Below are positions 52,642 to 60,839 of a stretch of DNA of 64,000 nucleotides, in pieces; within the stretch, counting starts at the first letter, position 1; every line of letters begins with the position of its first letter. The position numbers were made by a program, and so were the translations under genes. This DNA is from Weissella minor (GTDB taxonomy: Bacteria > Bacillota > Bacilli > Lactobacillales > Lactobacillaceae), in contig NZ_JQCD01000024.1 of the NCBI RefSeq assembly GCF_001437425.1, positions 219,863 to 283,862 of the forward strand. Reading direction: 5' to 3'. The notes under the pieces are model-generated. The model searched no databases. It was given only the letters and a program-made list of their open reading frames with translations, and was not told the origin of the DNA.

Positions 52642-53394
52642 CTAAACGTTGACTGTATCATCATCTTCACTAGATACATGTTGATCAATGCTGTCATTGA
52701 GCGCAGCATCTTTCTTTTCAGCATAATCAATTAATTTATCATGCCACTTGGCAGCTTCATCAGCTTCATCGGGATTAGCAATTCCGACTGGATCATCTGA
52801 TTCAAAAGCTTCGTCTAGTTCAGCAATTGTGATGTCATCATCTAAGACAGTGCGCTTATACATGACATTTTCCATTTCGTCTGATGCTTTAGTGGTAATG
52901 TCCTCAATTTTTGTCGCATACTTATCATCGATTTTAGCACCCTCGGCTTCTGTCACTGAACCAGAAGCTACGAAAGCTTTAAGATCTTTTTCATAATCAG
53001 CGTAGGCGTCATCCAAATCAGCTGTTGCATCCTTATAGACGGCGTCATATGAATTATAAGAAGTCTTAAAATCAGATTCATCATACATTTTTTGACGTAG
53101 CACTGAAGCATCTTCTGTAAGTAGATGGAGTGGGGTAGTTTGGTAGAAGACTTGTGAACCAATTGAGAAGACAAAGCCAACAATGGCTAAAATTAGGCCA
53201 GATTTAGCCATATTGGTTAGCCGATTATGATTAACAAAACCAAAAATCATAATGAGCACAAAACTGATTAAAGCGACGATTGTCGCAAATAAATTGGCAT
53301 ATGGGAAAAAACTTAAAGCGATTGCTAAGCTAGCAAGGATAATGGCAATGATGCTCAAGGGCTTGTAACGTAGTTCTGTTGTTTGGGTAGTCAT
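52642..53394 (-). CDS. Membrane protein with acidic extracytoplasmic domain
   Basis: I cannot name the family; the first part recalls DUF4190-like proteins. The 250-residue product has three membrane segments in residues 12-88, then a long, Asp/Glu-rich, probably helical domain (about 90-250). The domain contains YADYEKDLKAFVASGSVTEAEGAKIDD and ends SSEDDDTVNV. The acidic domain is likely outside the cell. AGGAG precedes the ATG. Monocistronic. Confidence 0.7.
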   Translation of the reverse strand: MTTQTTELRYKPLSIIAIILASLAIALSFFPYANLFATIVALISFVLIMIFGFVNHNRLTNMAKSGLILAIVGFVFSIGSQVFYQTTPLHLLTEDASVLRQKMYDESDFKTSYNSYDAVYKDATADLDDAYADYEKDLKAFVASGSVTEAEGAKIDDKYATKIEDITTKASDEMENVMYKRTVLDDDITIAELDEAFESDDPVGIANPDEADEAAKWHDKLIDYAEKKDAALNDSIDQHVSSEDDDTVNV

Positions 53395-53485
53395 GAATTA
53401 CTCCTGTTGTGTTGACCGGACATACAACCGGTATGAAATTTTTATTAAAGGGTGACCTTTGTAGAAACTTTAAATGATTATACAT

Positions 53486-53512
53486 GAAAAAAGGGATGAT
53501 TGGCATCATCCC
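53486..53512 (-). terminator. Intrinsic terminator after TerC gene
   Basis: Minus strand GGGATGAT, loop gcca, ATCATCCC, then T6. Confidence 0.9.
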
Positions 53513-53542
53513 AGTAAGTTTTAATTATATTCGTATTTATTT

Positions 53543-54490
53543 TTAATGTTGTGGATGTTCATGATGATTTGAAATGATTGAAGCGCCAATCGCCACAACC
53601 AGACATAAAATAATGACTAATAGGGACGTCGTATTACTGATTTCAAAGTTGGCCCCAATCGAAGCACTAATTTCATTGGCAATCATCTTGAATCCGATGA
53701 AAGAAAGAATTGCGGCTAAACCATATTTAATATATTTGAACAAAGGCAAGATTAACGACAAGGCCGCATAGAATGATCGTAGTCCCATTAGCGCGAAAAT
53801 ATTTGATGTAATGACCACAAAGGTATCCTGTGTGACGGCTAGTGAGGCTGGAATTGAATCAAAAGCAAACATAATGTCTGAAATTTCAATAAAAATCAAT
53901 GCGAGCATAAATTGCGTCACATACGTTTTACCATTGTCTTTAATGAAAAAATGGGACCCAGTTTCGATTTCTTTAATCGGCAAAACTTTATTTAAAAAGC
54001 GAATAACTTTGTTGTCTGATAAATCATCGTCTTCATCTTGACTGAAGAACATTTTAATTCCGGCGTAGAGTAGGAATGCCCCTAAAACGTACATTAACCA
54101 TTGGAAGCGTGACAAAATGGCTGCACCAGACAGAATAAAAATGACCCGTAAGATGATGGCCGTGAAAACACCCCAAAAAAGAACGCGGTGTTGATACTTT
54201 TGATCAATGTTGAAAAATGCAAAGACCAAGATGAATACAAATAAATTATCCAAACTCAGGGATAGTTCAAGGGTATAGGTGGTTAAATAATCAATCGTTG
54301 CGGTATGGCCACCAAGGTGATAAATAATAAATGCAAATAGTAAGGCTAAAGTAATCCATAAGGTACTTGCAGACAAGGAACGCTTAATTGTTGGTTCGAC
54401 ATTTTCACGGTTAAAGACCTTTAAGTCTAAGAACAGCATCACAATGACAAATACGAAAAAGCCAATCCAATAAAAGGGGGAAACTGACAT
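53543..54490 (-). CDS. TerC family integral membrane protein
   Basis: The 315-residue protein has about nine membrane segments and TerC motifs TYTLELSLSLDNLFVFILVF and IEISDIMFAFDSIPASLAVTQD with acidic residues inside helices. Family members move manganese or aid metalation of secreted proteins. Tellurite resistance itself is not implied. The only weak start feature is a poor ribosome site (AAAGTTG) before the ATG. Confidence 0.9.
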   Translation of the reverse strand: MSVSPFYWIGFFVFVIVMLFLDLKVFNRENVEPTIKRSLSASTLWITLALLFAFIIYHLGGHTATIDYLTTYTLELSLSLDNLFVFILVFAFFNIDQKYQHRVLFWGVFTAIILRVIFILSGAAILSRFQWLMYVLGAFLLYAGIKMFFSQDEDDDLSDNKVIRFLNKVLPIKEIETGSHFFIKDNGKTYVTQFMLALIFIEISDIMFAFDSIPASLAVTQDTFVVITSNIFALMGLRSFYAALSLILPLFKYIKYGLAAILSFIGFKMIANEISASIGANFEISNTTSLLVIILCLVVAIGASIISNHHEHPQH

Positions 54491-54634
54491 AATTTATTTC
54501 AACTTTCTATATATGAATAATATTTTTAATCTTGGGCTTATTATACAGCTATTTTGTGAATTAAACAGGTTACTTTAGCTCAATTTAACCTATGCTCGGT
54601 ATGATGCGCGTTATTTATCAAATGGGGGACAAAA

Positions 54635-55252
54635 ATGCGTAAACAACAGAATCGATTAATCGGGCTAACGCTTTTATGTACGATTGGTTTTATAACGATA
54701 ATGGCGGGCGTCGTCAGGCATAGCCCAATTATTAATCAAATTGATCAGGCAATCATTAATGGGGTGCAACGATTGCCTTTTGACAATGGCTTTAAAGTGA
54801 TGACCGATTTTGGTAGCCCAGAACTGAATACCTTGTTAGCACTAGGCATCAGTATCTATGTGGCCTTGAAAGATAAAATGCTGGCCATTTATTTATTTAG
54901 CTTATATTTTGTCGGAGCTGGATTGGCATATGTCATGAAGGCGCTTGTGCAAAGACCACGACCGGTTGTCGCATCAGTACACTTTGATGGCTATAGTTTC
55001 CCAAGTGGCCATGCGATAACAACGATTTTACTGGTCATGCTTGTCTGTATCTTCGCACAACAGTATTTAAAAGCGAAAACGATGCAGCTTCTTTTAATCG
55101 GCTTCGGAAGTGTGTGGGTATTCATAATTGGGGCATCAAGAGTCTATTTGCATGCACACTTTCCAACGGACGTTTTAGCCAGCTGGTGTTTAGCGATGGC
55201 AGTATGGGGCGGAGTGACTGTGCTTAAGCAAGCCTACTTAAATCGAACTTGA
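54635..55252 (+). CDS. PAP2 family phosphatase
   Basis: The 205-residue protein has the three PAP2 motifs: KALVQRPRP, FPSGHAITT and SRVYLHAHFPTDV, in a six-helix membrane scaffold. Such enzymes remove phosphates from lipid pyrophosphates such as undecaprenyl-PP or from phosphatidic acid, with the active site outside. AATGGGGG precedes the ATG. It may share a transcript with the P-type ATPase downstream, as no terminator is clear in the 80-base gap. Confidence 0.92.
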   Translation: MRKQQNRLIGLTLLCTIGFITIMAGVVRHSPIINQIDQAIINGVQRLPFDNGFKVMTDFGSPELNTLLALGISIYVALKDKMLAIYLFSLYFVGAGLAYVMKALVQRPRPVVASVHFDGYSFPSGHAITTILLVMLVCIFAQQYLKAKTMQLLLIGFGSVWVFIIGASRVYLHAHFPTDVLASWCLAMAVWGGVTVLKQAYLNRT

Positions 55253-55332
55253 AACGTTTTACTTAAGCCTCGTTAAAGGCAGCTTTGAAATAATTAGTCT
55301 ATCGAAAATATATTTTTAAGGAGACACTAAAA

Positions 55333-58026
55333 GTGCCAGAAGAAAAAGACCCTATATCCAGATCTAACTCGATTTATGAATTATCAGTTACCAAGGTGCT
55401 CGAGACATTTAAGACCTCGACACCAGCGGGACTAAATCATGACGTTGCCAAAGCACGGCTTGAGGCAAATGGTTTTAATGAATTGGAGGCTAAAGTGACG
55501 CCAAAATGGCGACTATTCCTGAACCAATTCAACAATATCATTGTCTATATTCTAATCTTTGCGGCGGTCTTAACCTTTTTGATGCAACATTATTCGGATT
55601 CAATTGTTATTACGATTGTGATTTTGATTAATGCCTTTATCGGATATGCACAAGAAGTTAATGCCAGTAATGCGTTAGAGGAAATCAAGAACTTGCTGTC
55701 GGCGGAAGCCAATGTTTATCGTGAGGGTGAACGTCAAAAGATTGCAGCACGAGAATTGGTTGTCGGTGATTTAGTTTATTTGGAAGCAGGTGACAATGTC
55801 CCTGCTGATTTACGTTTGATTGATGCGGACAATTTACGTATTCAAGAATCAGCATTGACCGGAGAAGCTGACTCGGTTGAAAAGCAATTTATGCCACTAT
55901 CTGCGCAAACGCCATTGGCGGAGCAGACGAACATGGCATTTGCTTCAACCGGTGTGACAAACGGAAGTGGACTTGGTGTGGTTGTTGCTACGGGAACATC
56001 GACTGAAATTGGAAAGATTTCAACCAGCGTTCAAGATGTTAAGGAACAAAAGTCGCCTTTGACACGTGAATTGGACCAATTAGGAACGGGAATTTCATGG
56101 TTTATTATCGTTAGTGCCGTGATTCTTTTTGCACTAGGTTGGTTCTTAAATATTTATTCATTACCGGTGTTAGCAATGGCCATCGTGACCATGGTGGTTG
56201 GGTCAATGCCTGAAGGGTTACCCGCCGCAACGTCAATTATTTTAGCGACCGGGGTTCAGAAGCTAACCAAGCAAAATGCGATTGTTAAAACGCTACCTGC
56301 TGCTGAAACTTTAGGTGCAATCGACATCATTGCGTCCGACAAAACCGGAACATTGACTAAAAATGAAATGACGATTCAAGATATTTTGGTTGATGGACAA
56401 CAATACGCAGTTTCAGGAACGGGTTACGCACCTGATGGTACGATTAGTGCCTCAGGAAAAAAAGTTGATGTTGGACAAGACACGAAGTTAGCAGAATTTT
56501 TGCTGATGGGGCAACAAGCTAATGACACGGTATTGACAGAAACTGAACTTGGTTGGACGGTAAATGGTGAGCCAACCGACGCAGCCTTTATCACCGCATA
56601 TTACAAAGCTTTTGGAATAAATGATCCTGAATTAACAGAACTTGATCGAATTCCTTTTGACTCGGATTATCGTTATCTAGCAAAATTAATTCAATTGGCA
56701 GATGGTACGCGGGTGACAGCCATTAAGGGGGCACCAGATGTACTGTTAGCATTGGCTGCGATTCAAGACCCGGATTTTGATCGTGCTTATTGGTTAGACC
56801 AAGTTTTGACATTGGCTAAGCAAGGAAAGCGAGTGATTGTCGTTGGAACTGTTCCAATGTCAGCAGATGAGACTGAAATATCGCATGAACTGGTCCAAGA
56901 ACGTGGAATCAAATTCCTAGGATTAGCGGCAATTACTGATCCACCACGTCCAGAAGTCATTGAAGCGATTGCTGAAATGCGTCATGCTGGAATCAAAGTT
57001 AAAATGATTACAGGTGACAGTGTTGAAACAGCAAGTGCAATTGGACGTCAATTAGGCTTAGCAGATGATATTAAGGCCTTAACTGGTAAAGAAGTGGATG
57101 CGATGTCCCTTGAAGAATTGGCACAACAAGTTGAACAATATGATATCTTTGCGCGAACAACACCGCAAAATAAGTTGAAAATTGTGAAAGCTTACCAACA
57201 AAATGGTAATGTGACAGCGATGATTGGGGATGGTGTCAATGATGCGCCAGCATTGAAACAAGCTGATATTGGTGTTGCGATGGGAGTCAAAGGGACTGAC
57301 GTTGCGAAGGATTCGGCTGATATGATTTTGGCAAATGATGATTTCTCAACGATTAAAGTCGCAATTGAACAAGGGCGTCGTTTATACGACAATATTAAAA
57401 AGACAATCTTGTTCTTGTTACCAACTAGTTTTGCGGAAGGTTTGATTGTTGCGATTAGTATCTTGATGAGTCAACCGATGCCTTTAACACCAACGCAATT
57501 GCTTTGGATTAACATGGTGTCGGCAATTACGATTCAATTAGCGTTCATTTTTGAACCGGCGGAACCAGGACTCATGGATCGAGCACCACGTCCAAAGAAT
57601 GATCGTTTGATGCACAAACAAGATGTCTGGCAGATGACCTATGTGAGTGTGATTATTGCCGGAATGGGATTGCTGGTCTTCGAGTTAATGCGCGGGATGA
57701 ATGTGCCATTCGAAGTCGCAAGTACGATGGCGGTAAATATTATTATCTTTGGTAAGATATTCTACCTATTTAACATCAGAACATCGAAGTTAGCGTTTGA
57801 TAAAACGGTCTTGTTCTCAAATCCAATGGCGTATGTCTCAATTGGTTTGATGATCATTTTCCAATTAATCTTTACGTATGTACCGTTTATGAATGGTATT
57901 TTCTCAACTGCTGGCTTAGATTTGCCGCAATGGGGAATTGTTCTGATTGCAAGCCTGCCTGTGCTAATTGTGGCAGAGTTAAATAAAATGTACTTACAAC
58001 GTAAACAACAAATAGCAACAAATTAA
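55333..58026 (+). CDS. P-type cation-transporting ATPase
   Basis: The 897-residue P2-type ATPase has the A-domain loop LTGEADSVEK (Ala where Ser is usual), M4 motif GSMPEGLPA, phosphorylation site Asp336 in SDKTGTLTKNE, KGAPDVL and the hinge MIGDGVNDAPALKQADIG. Helices M5-M6 read WINMVSAITIQLAFIFEPAEPGLM, nearer to CtpF/Pma1-like ATPases than to classical calcium pumps. It exports or imports a cation; Ca2+, Mn2+ or Na+ are possible. GTG start behind AAGGAG. Confidence 0.9.
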   Translation: MPEEKDPISRSNSIYELSVTKVLETFKTSTPAGLNHDVAKARLEANGFNELEAKVTPKWRLFLNQFNNIIVYILIFAAVLTFLMQHYSDSIVITIVILINAFIGYAQEVNASNALEEIKNLLSAEANVYREGERQKIAARELVVGDLVYLEAGDNVPADLRLIDADNLRIQESALTGEADSVEKQFMPLSAQTPLAEQTNMAFASTGVTNGSGLGVVVATGTSTEIGKISTSVQDVKEQKSPLTRELDQLGTGISWFIIVSAVILFALGWFLNIYSLPVLAMAIVTMVVGSMPEGLPAATSIILATGVQKLTKQNAIVKTLPAAETLGAIDIIASDKTGTLTKNEMTIQDILVDGQQYAVSGTGYAPDGTISASGKKVDVGQDTKLAEFLLMGQQANDTVLTETELGWTVNGEPTDAAFITAYYKAFGINDPELTELDRIPFDSDYRYLAKLIQLADGTRVTAIKGAPDVLLALAAIQDPDFDRAYWLDQVLTLAKQGKRVIVVGTVPMSADETEISHELVQERGIKFLGLAAITDPPRPEVIEAIAEMRHAGIKVKMITGDSVETASAIGRQLGLADDIKALTGKEVDAMSLEELAQQVEQYDIFARTTPQNKLKIVKAYQQNGNVTAMIGDGVNDAPALKQADIGVAMGVKGTDVAKDSADMILANDDFSTIKVAIEQGRRLYDNIKKTILFLLPTSFAEGLIVAISILMSQPMPLTPTQLLWINMVSAITIQLAFIFEPAEPGLMDRAPRPKNDRLMHKQDVWQMTYVSVIIAGMGLLVFELMRGMNVPFEVASTMAVNIIIFGKIFYLFNIRTSKLAFDKTVLFSNPMAYVSIGLMIIFQLIFTYVPFMNGIFSTAGLDLPQWGIVLIASLPVLIVAELNKMYLQRKQQIATN

Positions 58027-58066
58027 AAAAAGCAGCTATGATGTCAGACATCATGGCTGCTTTTTT
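58025..58066. terminator. Bidirectional terminator
   Basis: AAAAAAGCAGCTATGATG and CATCATGGCTGCTTTTTT around tcaga. Confidence 0.95.
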
Positions 58067-58073
58067 AGCGGCA

Positions 58074-59021
58074 TTATGGGGTAGTCACAATTAATTTTCC
58101 TTGTACATGGCCAGCGTCCAGTAAATGGTGTGCTGCCACAATATCAGCTAATTCAAAAGTTTGTCCAACAGGAAAACGTAAATGAGCTTGATTGATGAGA
58201 CTGAACATCTCATCTAGCCAACTTTGATTAATATCGGTCGATTGAAAATTGGTTAAATAAGAACCCCAAGGAATATTGAACGCAGAAAAAGTATCAGTTT
58301 CCCAGGTATCGGCCAATTCACCAGTGACGACCATGTAGCCATCACCTTGCTTTAAGTGCGAAAGGGAGTCATTTAAAGTTTGATCTCCGACAAAATCGAT
58401 AATTGCATCAAAGGTAGCCGCCGTTTGAAGCTCACCATTTTGATCCAGAATGGGTTCATCAGCACCTTGCGCCGTTAGGTAGTCGAAACTCTTTTCAGAA
58501 CGCGTCGACGCGTAAACAGTTGTATCCATTGCCTTTAAGAGCTGAACAGCAGCGACACCGACATTGCTTGTCGCACCGCGTACCAAGACAGTTTGACCAG
58601 ATTGCACCTTTGCCGTCTTGATGGAACCCATAGCCGTGTACCCACTTTCAGGAATGGTCGCTAGTTGTGCCCAGTCCGCTTCAACAGGTAATTGATAGAT
58701 TTGCGCATTAGGGACGAGGGCATATTCTTCATAGCTACCATCGAATTGACGACCTAATTCACCCATTAAGGTCATGACTTTTTCGCCGACAACCAGTTCT
58801 GGAGTGGAAGATTCGTAGATTTCGCCGACAGCCTCAATGCCGATGACCCGAGGGAATTGAACGCTTGGCGAACCGCCTTGTCGTGTAATTGATTCAGCAT
58901 GATTTAAGCCAAAGGCTTTGATATGAATGACACTCCAACCAGATGTTGCCTTTGGGAGTGCCCGTTCTTGGATAGATAATACGTCAGGACCACCAGCGTG
59001 GTCAATCACAGCAGCTTTCAT
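58074..59021 (-). CDS. MDR family quinone oxidoreductase-like protein
   Basis: The 315-residue zinc-free medium-chain reductase has ATSNVGVAAVQLLKAM as NADPH loop and a GroES-like N-terminal domain (IKAFGLNHAESITRQG). It resembles quinone oxidoreductases and enone reductases that detoxify reactive carbonyls. AGGAGG precedes the ATG. It is single, with no adjacent regulator gene. Confidence 0.85.
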   Translation of the reverse strand: MKAAVIDHAGGPDVLSIQERALPKATSGWSVIHIKAFGLNHAESITRQGGSPSVQFPRVIGIEAVGEIYESSTPELVVGEKVMTLMGELGRQFDGSYEEYALVPNAQIYQLPVEADWAQLATIPESGYTAMGSIKTAKVQSGQTVLVRGATSNVGVAAVQLLKAMDTTVYASTRSEKSFDYLTAQGADEPILDQNGELQTAATFDAIIDFVGDQTLNDSLSHLKQGDGYMVVTGELADTWETDTFSAFNIPWGSYLTNFQSTDINQSWLDEMFSLINQAHLRFPVGQTFELADIVAAHHLLDAGHVQGKLIVTTP

Positions 59022-59247
59022 AATAAGCCTCCTCTAATAGTAGGTGTAAATATATGTTAAAAGATACGCGTAATGGCTGGTGAATGCAATTTGTTCTTTT
59101 TAAAAGAATAACCGTTCATTTAAAATGGAAAGTGAATGTTTGTTCATAAAAAGAAATATTCTTTGAATTTGTCACTATTTTGTTGCCTTTAAAGCAGATA
59201 GACAGGTTACAATGAAGATAGCGTCAGTAAAATGGGAGGATGTAACA

Positions 59248-59514
59248 ATGAATAATAATGAAATTACATTACCAGATGGATGGACATTGGTAATTTTAAA
59301 CAAAACTGTCACCCAATCAGATATTACGAAATTATCAGATGATAACGCCTATGAGATTGGTATTCATACGGGTGATCCTTCGGAAGTACCGAACTTTAGC
59401 ATTCAAATTAATGTCTGGCCGGATAATATTGAAATTATTAATATTAACTCAATTCAAAAAGTTAGTAAGTTAGCCATTAAGGCGCAACAACGAATTGAAA
59501 TTACATTGGCTTAA
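59248..59514 (+). CDS. Small hypothetical protein
   Basis: I do not recognise this 88-residue soluble protein. It has alternating strands and helices (ITLPDGWTLVILN, FSIQINVWPDNIEIININS). ATG 59248 is behind GGGAGGA; a longer frame from 59212 includes that site. It precedes the SDR gene by 76 bases, with a possible operator between. Confidence 0.55.
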   Translation: MNNNEITLPDGWTLVILNKTVTQSDITKLSDDNAYEIGIHTGDPSEVPNFSIQINVWPDNIEIININSIQKVSKLAIKAQQRIEITLA

Positions 59515-59552
59515 GTTAAGTAGATTTTAAATAGTAATTACAAAAAGTAAGG

Positions 59553-59571
59553 AGTATACTAGAGCTATACT
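59553..59571. promoter_or_regulatory. Inverted repeat before SDR gene
   Basis: AGTATA-CTAGAGC-TATACT lies 20 bases before the SDR start, covering likely -10 boxes (TATACT). A plausible repressor site. Confidence 0.45.
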
Positions 59572-59590
59572 TTAGAAAAGAGGTAAACTG

Positions 59591-60196
59591 ATGCGTATTT
59601 TAGTCATTGGTGGAAATGGTATGCTAGGGCACAGTGTCGTTGAAAAGCTACGTGCCTTAGGACATGAGGTTGTAGTTGGTGGCCGTCATAATGCTGATGT
59701 TGATGTCGATATTTCATCACCTGAAAGTATTCGTGAGATGTATGAAGCAGTTCCAAATTTGGATCATGTGATTTCGACGGCAGGTCAAACAACGGCAATG
59801 CCCCTTGCTGATATGAAACCAGAAGATAACGATTTGTCTGTTCAAAGTAAGTTACTTGGACAAGTTAATTTAGTATTAATTGGTCAACATTATTTGAAAG
59901 ATAATGGTAGCTTTACGTTAACGACAGGCGTAAAGAAAGATGATCCGATTGCGGGTGGTGCTTCAGCGGCCATGGCAAATGGCGGTATCACTGCTTTTGT
60001 TAAGTCAGCTGCCATTGATTTAGAGCGTGGGTTACGGATTAACTCAATTAGTCCAAATATTGTTGAAGAGAGTTTTGAACAACAAAAAGAGATTTTTATG
60101 GGCTTTACCCCCGTTCCTTTGTCAAAAGTGTCAGATGCGTTTGTTAAGAGTGTCGTAGGCAAGCAAACTGGTCAAGAATATAAAATTTATTCATAA
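59591..60196 (+). CDS. Short-chain dehydrogenase/reductase
   Basis: The 201-residue protein has the NAD(P) motif VIGGNGMLGHSVVEKL, HVISTAGQT, and a region LTTGVKKDDPIAGGASAAMANGGITAFVKSAA. The catalytic YxxxK is not present in its usual form, so it may belong to the short SDR subgroup with an altered active site. GAGG precedes the ATG. It is monocistronic or cotranscribed with the small gene before it. Confidence 0.85.
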   Translation: MRILVIGGNGMLGHSVVEKLRALGHEVVVGGRHNADVDVDISSPESIREMYEAVPNLDHVISTAGQTTAMPLADMKPEDNDLSVQSKLLGQVNLVLIGQHYLKDNGSFTLTTGVKKDDPIAGGASAAMANGGITAFVKSAAIDLERGLRINSISPNIVEESFEQQKEIFMGFTPVPLSKVSDAFVKSVVGKQTGQEYKIYS

Positions 60197-60204
60197 TAAT
60201 ATAG

Positions 60205-60244
60205 AAAGCTTCTATCCATCCTTGATGAGATAGAAGCTTTTTTT
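60205..60244 (+). terminator. Intrinsic terminator after SDR gene
   Basis: AAAGCTTCTATC, loop of about 12, GATAGAAGCTTT, T tract. Confidence 0.92.
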
Positions 60245-60308
60245 GTTTTATATCGGGGGTTGAACGTTTCAAATGCGCCGAAACATACTGCTTAAAAAAA
60301 ATTTAAAA

Positions 60309-60322
60309 TGAAAGCGTTTTTA
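60309..60322 (+). promoter_or_regulatory. cre-like site before rrf2
   Basis: TGAAAGCGTTTTTA matches the cre consensus at all but one position and lies just upstream of the -35 box. Confidence 0.4.
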
Positions 60323-60354
60323 ACGTGGACATTTTAAGTCCACGTATGTATAAT
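60323..60354 (+). promoter_or_regulatory. Promoter with palindromic operator of rrf2-yhgE
   Basis: ACGTGGAC-attttaa-GTCCACGT (60323-60345) is a perfect 8+7+8 inverted repeat. It overlaps TGGACA (60326-60331) as -35, with a 17-base spacer to TATAAT (60349-60354). Probably bound by the Rrf2 protein itself. Confidence 0.75.
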
Positions 60355-60398
60355 TTTATTTTGAACTTAGAAATAATAAACAAAGGAAGCTCGAGCAA

Positions 60399-60839
60399 AT
60401 GAAATTCAAAGAAAGTTTTGAAGGTGCTATCTGCATTGTGCTGTTACTAGCCAATGATCGTTACCCAGGCAAAATTAGTAGTAATGAAATTAGCACGATT
60501 ATGCATAGTTCGAATGCTTATACGAAGAAAATATTAGCGAACTTGGTCCGAGGTAATGTGATTGCATCAGATACAGGTAAAAATGGTGGTTATTATCTAT
60601 TGAAAGATATGGATCAACTATCATTACTTGATATCTATCATGCCACTGAAGGTAGTGATAAAAGTTATCATCCAAAGCATATGGCGGATAACTTTTTAGA
60701 AGGAGCGAATGATATCAGGGCTAAAGAGTACGAAGTAGCGCATTTTATGGAGGACGCTGAAAATGAGTATCTACAAATTTTGGATACTTATAAGTTAAGT
60801 CGATTAGTAAATGAAAAATCAGTGGAGGCGCTATTATGA
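60399..60839 (+). CDS. Rrf2 family transcriptional regulator
   Basis: The 146-residue protein has the Rrf2 winged helix: FEGAICIVLLLANDR, ISSNEISTIMHSSNAYTKKILANLVRGNVIASDTGKNGGYYLLKD. It has just one Cys, so no iron-sulfur cluster as in IscR or NsrR. The stop overlaps the next ATG (ATGA), so it is coupled to the YhgE/Pip gene. A perfect palindrome covers its promoter, implying autoregulation. AAGGAAG precedes the ATG. Confidence 0.85.
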   Translation: MKFKESFEGAICIVLLLANDRYPGKISSNEISTIMHSSNAYTKKILANLVRGNVIASDTGKNGGYYLLKDMDQLSLLDIYHATEGSDKSYHPKHMADNFLEGANDIRAKEYEVAHFMEDAENEYLQILDTYKLSRLVNEKSVEALL

